DNA of 35,457 nt, taken from Tannerellaceae bacterium (lineage in GTDB: Bacteria > Bacteroidota > Bacteroidia > Bacteroidales > Tannerellaceae). The notes below the pieces were generated by a model. It saw nothing but the letters and a program-made list of their open reading frames with translations. It was not told the origin of the DNA and did not search any database. This document shows positions 33,377 through 35,457 of the stretch, piece after piece (positions within the stretch are counted from its first letter, which is position 1; every line of letters starts with the position of its first letter). The stretch covers positions 1 to 35,457 of the forward strand of contig JAITVG010000112.1 of NCBI GenBank assembly GCA_031285925.1, written 5' to 3'. The position numbers and the translations under genes were made by a program.

Positions 33377-35457
33377 ATGGAATACAATTTCAAGGCAATT
33401 GAGAAGAAATGGCAGAAGTGCTGGAAAGACAATGAAGTTTATAAAGTAACGGAAGACAAAAGTAAGCCAAAATACTATGTGTTGGACATGTTTCCTTACC
33501 CGTCGGGGGCGGGATTGCATGTGGGGCATCCGCTCGGATATATAGCTTCCGATATTTATTCCAGATATAAAAGGCTGCAAGGATTTAACGTGTTGCACCC
33601 GATGGGATACGACGCCTACGGTTTGCCTGCCGAACAGTACGCAATCCAGACCGGACAACACCCGGCCATCACTACCAATAAAAATATAGAACGCTATCGC
33701 GGGCAAATGGATAAAATAGGTTTCTCGTTCGACTGGAGCCGCGAAGTCCGTACATCCGAGCCGGAATATTACCACTGGACGCAATGGGCTTTTATCCGAA
33801 TGTTCAACAGTTACTACTGCAACGACACGAAACAGGCACGCCCGATCGAAGAACTGATCCAATCTTTCGAACATTCCGGAACAGAAGGAGGGCTTAACGT
33901 TGCCAACGGAGGTAAATATACGTTCACGGCCGAAGAATGGCGAGATAAGAACGACAGGGAAAAACAGGAAATACTGTTAGACTTCCGTATCGCCTATCTG
34001 GGCGATACGATGGTAAACTGGTGTGCCGCCCTGGGCACCGTGTTGGCGAACGACGAAGTGATCAACGGCGTTTCCGAACGGGGCGGTTATCCGGTGGAAC
34101 AAAAGATAATGCGCCAATGGTGTCTTCGCGTATCTGCTTATGCGCAGCGGCTATTGGACGGACTGGAAAGCATCGACTGGACCGAATCGCTGAAAGAAAC
34201 CCAACGCAACTGGATAGGCAGGAGCGAAGGGGCGGAGATTATATTCAACCTCTCCCCCAACCCCTCTCCACAAGAGAGGGGGGATGAGAATGCCAAAGGG
34301 TATTTTACAAAAACCATTGATCCACAAGAGAGGGGGGATGAGAATCCTAAAGGGAAATTTAAGAATACTACTGATTCTCGAAACTGGAAATTATTAATCG
34401 ATATAGCCAAGGAGTATCGTTCAAATCAAACTGAGGCGGAAGATTTATTGTGGCAGGAATTAAGAGCCGGAAAAATTGATTATAAAATAAGAAGGCAACA
34501 TATCGTAAATGGTTACATTGCAGACTTTATCAATTTGGAAAAATCTGTAATTATTGAGATTGATGGAGGAATACATTCTACTCCCGAACAAAAGGAAAAA
34601 GATCAATTACGCACGGAAATTTTAAACGACAACGGCTTCAGTGTAATTCGCTTTACCAATAAAGAGGTATTAGCCTCTCCATCCCATGTAGCAAAAAAAA
34701 TCAAGAATCATCTCGAAGCTATCCCATCCCCCCTCTCTTGTGGAGAGGGGACGGGGGAGAGGTGCTTTACCGTCTTCACCACCCGAGCCGACACGATCTT
34801 TGGTGTCACCTTCATGGTATTGGCGCCCGAAAGCGAATTGACCGACATGCTTACTACCCCGGAACAGCGGGAAGAAGTGGAAGCCTATAAAAAAGCAACC
34901 AAAAAGAAAACCGAACGCGAACGTATCGCCGACAGGAAAGTGACCGGCGTCTTCTCCGGTTCATACGCGATCAATCCGTTGACCGGCGAAGCCATCCCCG
35001 TATGGATCAGCGATTATGTGCTTGCAGGATACGGAACGGGAGCAATCATGGCGGTTCCGGCGCACGACAGCCGCGACTATGCTTTTGCGAAACATTTCAA
35101 TCTGCCCATCGTCCCTCTGATCGAAGGATGCGACGTATCGGAAGAAAGTTTCGATGCCAAAGAAGGTATCATGATGAACTCTCCGCAAATGGGTAAGGGC
35201 ATTGAGGGAGGATTGGTACTGAATGGGCTGGAAGTAAAGGAAGCCATTGCGAAAACGAAAGCTTACGTGGAAGAAAAGAGGCTGGGCAAGGTAAAGGTAA
35301 ACTACCGCCTGCGGGATGCGATCTTTAGTCGCCAGCGCTATTGGGGCGAACCGTTTCCCGTCTATTATGATGCCGACGGCTTGCCGCAAATGTTGCCTTT
35401 GGACAAGTTGCCGCTGAAACTTCCGGAAGTAGACCGTTTCCTTCCCACGCCGACCGG
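33377..35457 (+). CDS. leuS: Leucyl-tRNA synthetase with in-frame DUF559 nuclease-like insertion, 3' partial
   Basis: Class I enzyme that charges tRNA-Leu. Hand translation shows one frame open from ATG 33377 through the window end (693 codons); the KMSKS region lies beyond the edge. The Rossmann start [18 protein letters not shown] carries the HIGH-type motif HVGH at 48-51. [15 protein letters not shown] and [17 protein letters not shown] follow. After [15 protein letters not shown] (276-290) the CP1 editing domain would normally continue within about ten residues to [13 protein letters not shown]. Here that motif is at 464-476, pushed away by about 170 inserted residues. Beyond it the editing domain is normal ([45 protein letters not shown]). 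The insertion is bounded by inverted repeats and contains a complete DUF559 domain. Confidence 0.93.
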   Translation, partial: MEYNFKAIEKKWQKCWKDNEVYKVTEDKSKPKYYVLDMFPYPSGAGLHVGHPLGYIASDIYSRYKRLQGFNVLHPMGYDAYGLPAEQYAIQTGQHPAITTNKNIERYRGQMDKIGFSFDWSREVRTSEPEYYHWTQWAFIRMFNSYYCNDTKQARPIEELIQSFEHSGTEGGLNVANGGKYTFTAEEWRDKNDREKQEILLDFRIAYLGDTMVNWCAALGTVLANDEVINGVSERGGYPVEQKIMRQWCLRVSAYAQRLLDGLESIDWTESLKETQRNWIGRSEGAEIIFNLSPNPSPQERGDENAKGYFTKTIDPQERGDENPKGKFKNTTDSRNWKLLIDIAKEYRSNQTEAEDLLWQELRAGKIDYKIRRQHIVNGYIADFINLEKSVIIEIDGGIHSTPEQKEKDQLRTEILNDNGFSVIRFTNKEVLASPSHVAKKIKNHLEAIPSPLSCGEGTGERCFTVFTTRADTIFGVTFMVLAPESELTDMLTTPEQREEVEAYKKATKKKTERERIADRKVTGVFSGSYAINPLTGEAIPVWISDYVLAGYGTGAIMAVPAHDSRDYAFAKHFNLPIVPLIEGCDVSEESFDAKEGIMMNSPQMGKGIEGGLVLNGLEVKEAIAKTKAYVEEKRLGKVKVNYRLRDAIFSRQRYWGEPFPVYYDADGLPQMLPLDKLPLKLPEVDRFLPTPT
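34249..34286 (+). repeat. Left 38-bp terminal inverted repeat
   Basis: In reverse complement it equals 34725-34762 at 36 of 38 positions; the only difference is AA versus GT at positions 11-12. It contains a hairpin CCCCTCTC-CACAA-GAGAGGGG at 34261-34281. In frame it encodes [16 protein letters not shown] residues. Confidence 0.9.
34267..34374 (+). repeat. 54-bp in-frame tandem duplication
   Basis: Copies 34267-34320 and 34321-34374 begin with the same TCCACAAGAGAGGGGGGATG. Each encodes an 18-residue unit of the form [13 protein letters not shown]. The repeat includes the inner half of the left inverted repeat. Confidence 0.88.
34725..34762 (-). repeat. Right 38-bp terminal inverted repeat
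   Basis: Contains the mirror hairpin CCCCTCTC-TTGTG-GAGAGGGG (34730-34750). In the leuS frame it encodes [14 protein letters not shown], immediately before the editing-domain motif. Confidence 0.9.

Larger units (their letters stand above)
34249..34762 (+). mobile_element. DUF559 element inserted in frame in the leuS editing domain
   Basis: 514 bases between the outer ends of two 38-bp inverted repeats, translated as residues ~292-462 of LeuRS. Residues ~335-446 form a full-length DUF559 domain: [15 protein letters not shown], then [16 protein letters not shown] with Asp383, then [11 protein letters not shown] with Glu394 and Asp396, then [12 protein letters not shown] and [13 protein letters not shown]. 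This is the PD-(D/E)XK-like pattern of Vsr-related nucleases. There is no Met codon within the insertion, so the domain exists only fused to LeuRS unless a rare start is used. One 60-base line in the domain (34441-34500) has 19 G+C, against 38 of 60 in a leuS line upstream (34021-34080). The boundaries show no clear target-site duplication. Confidence 0.85.

Noticed and set aside
33323..33874. Minus-strand ORF opposite the leuS start
   Set aside because: Antisense to the conserved LeuRS Rossmann domain with the HVGH motif.
34138..34410. Minus-strand ORF across the left part of the insert
   Set aside because: It is the antisense reading of leuS and of the inverted repeat. The leuS frame is open and conserved on the + strand.
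34249..34762. Intein in leuS
   Set aside because: The insert lacks intein splicing blocks. It starts with Asn-Leu-Ser-Pro, has no His-Asn end, and is bounded by DNA inverted repeats, which inteins do not have.

Overview
The window is a chromosomal segment from a member of the Bacteroidales (Bacteroidota). The evidence is two SusC/SusD pairs, an ECF sigma/FecR anti-sigma pair, lipoproteins with an acidic residue after the lipobox Cys, many -7 boxes of the Bacteroidota form TAnnTTTG, and a Bacteroidales-like order of housekeeping genes. A Parabacteroides/Tannerella-type genus is plausible, but the sequence alone does not fix it.

Layout. (1) Bases 1-7.9 kb, + strand: a glycan or glycoside utilisation locus. 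It has a SusC-like receptor (5' end outside the window, broken by an in-frame TGA), SusD, a DUF1080/3-keto-disaccharide hydrolase-like protein, a Tat-exported Gfo/Idh/MocA oxidoreductase and, after a terminator, a secreted bicupin. (2) 8.0-9.3 kb, - strand: pgk. (3) 9.3-12.3 kb: repeat-rich intergenic DNA, a frameshifted beta-propeller-type lipoprotein gene, and an AAA_14/DUF4143 ATPase gene flanked by matching palindromes. (4) 12.4-19.2 kb, + strand: a second Sus-type locus with ECF sigma, FecR anti-sigma, SusC (no STN domain) and SusD. (5) 19.3-21.5 kb, + strand: an outer-membrane protein of unknown role, an MscS channel and a GNAT acetyltransferase. (6) 21.5-24.3 kb, - strand: rplM-rpsI-rpsB-tsf. 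(7) 24.4-26.1 kb, - strand: a 22-bp tandem repeat, tRNA-Gly and tRNA-Tyr, ribH and a TPR membrane protein. (8) 26.2-27.6 kb, + strand: recF and a DUF721 gene. (9) 27.65-32.95 kb, - strand: a coiled-coil lipoprotein, rsmI, a conserved unknown, topA and a helical unknown. (10) 33.4 kb to the end, + strand: leuS, open to the window edge.

The most unusual feature is inside leuS. A complete DUF559 (PD-(D/E)XK nuclease-like) domain sits in frame just before the threonine-rich motif of the LeuRS editing domain. It is bounded by 38-bp inverted repeats that match at 36 of 38 positions. It has no Met codon of its own, carries an in-frame 54-bp tandem duplication at its N-terminal side, and is AT-richer than leuS. 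It looks like a mobile element that inserts into coding sequence and is translated as part of its host, comparable in principle to the Rickettsia palindromic elements but carrying a nuclease domain. A second repeat family, a ~90-bp palindrome with a GGCGCC centre, occurs in opposite orientations upstream of pgk and upstream of leuS, in both cases between divergent genes.
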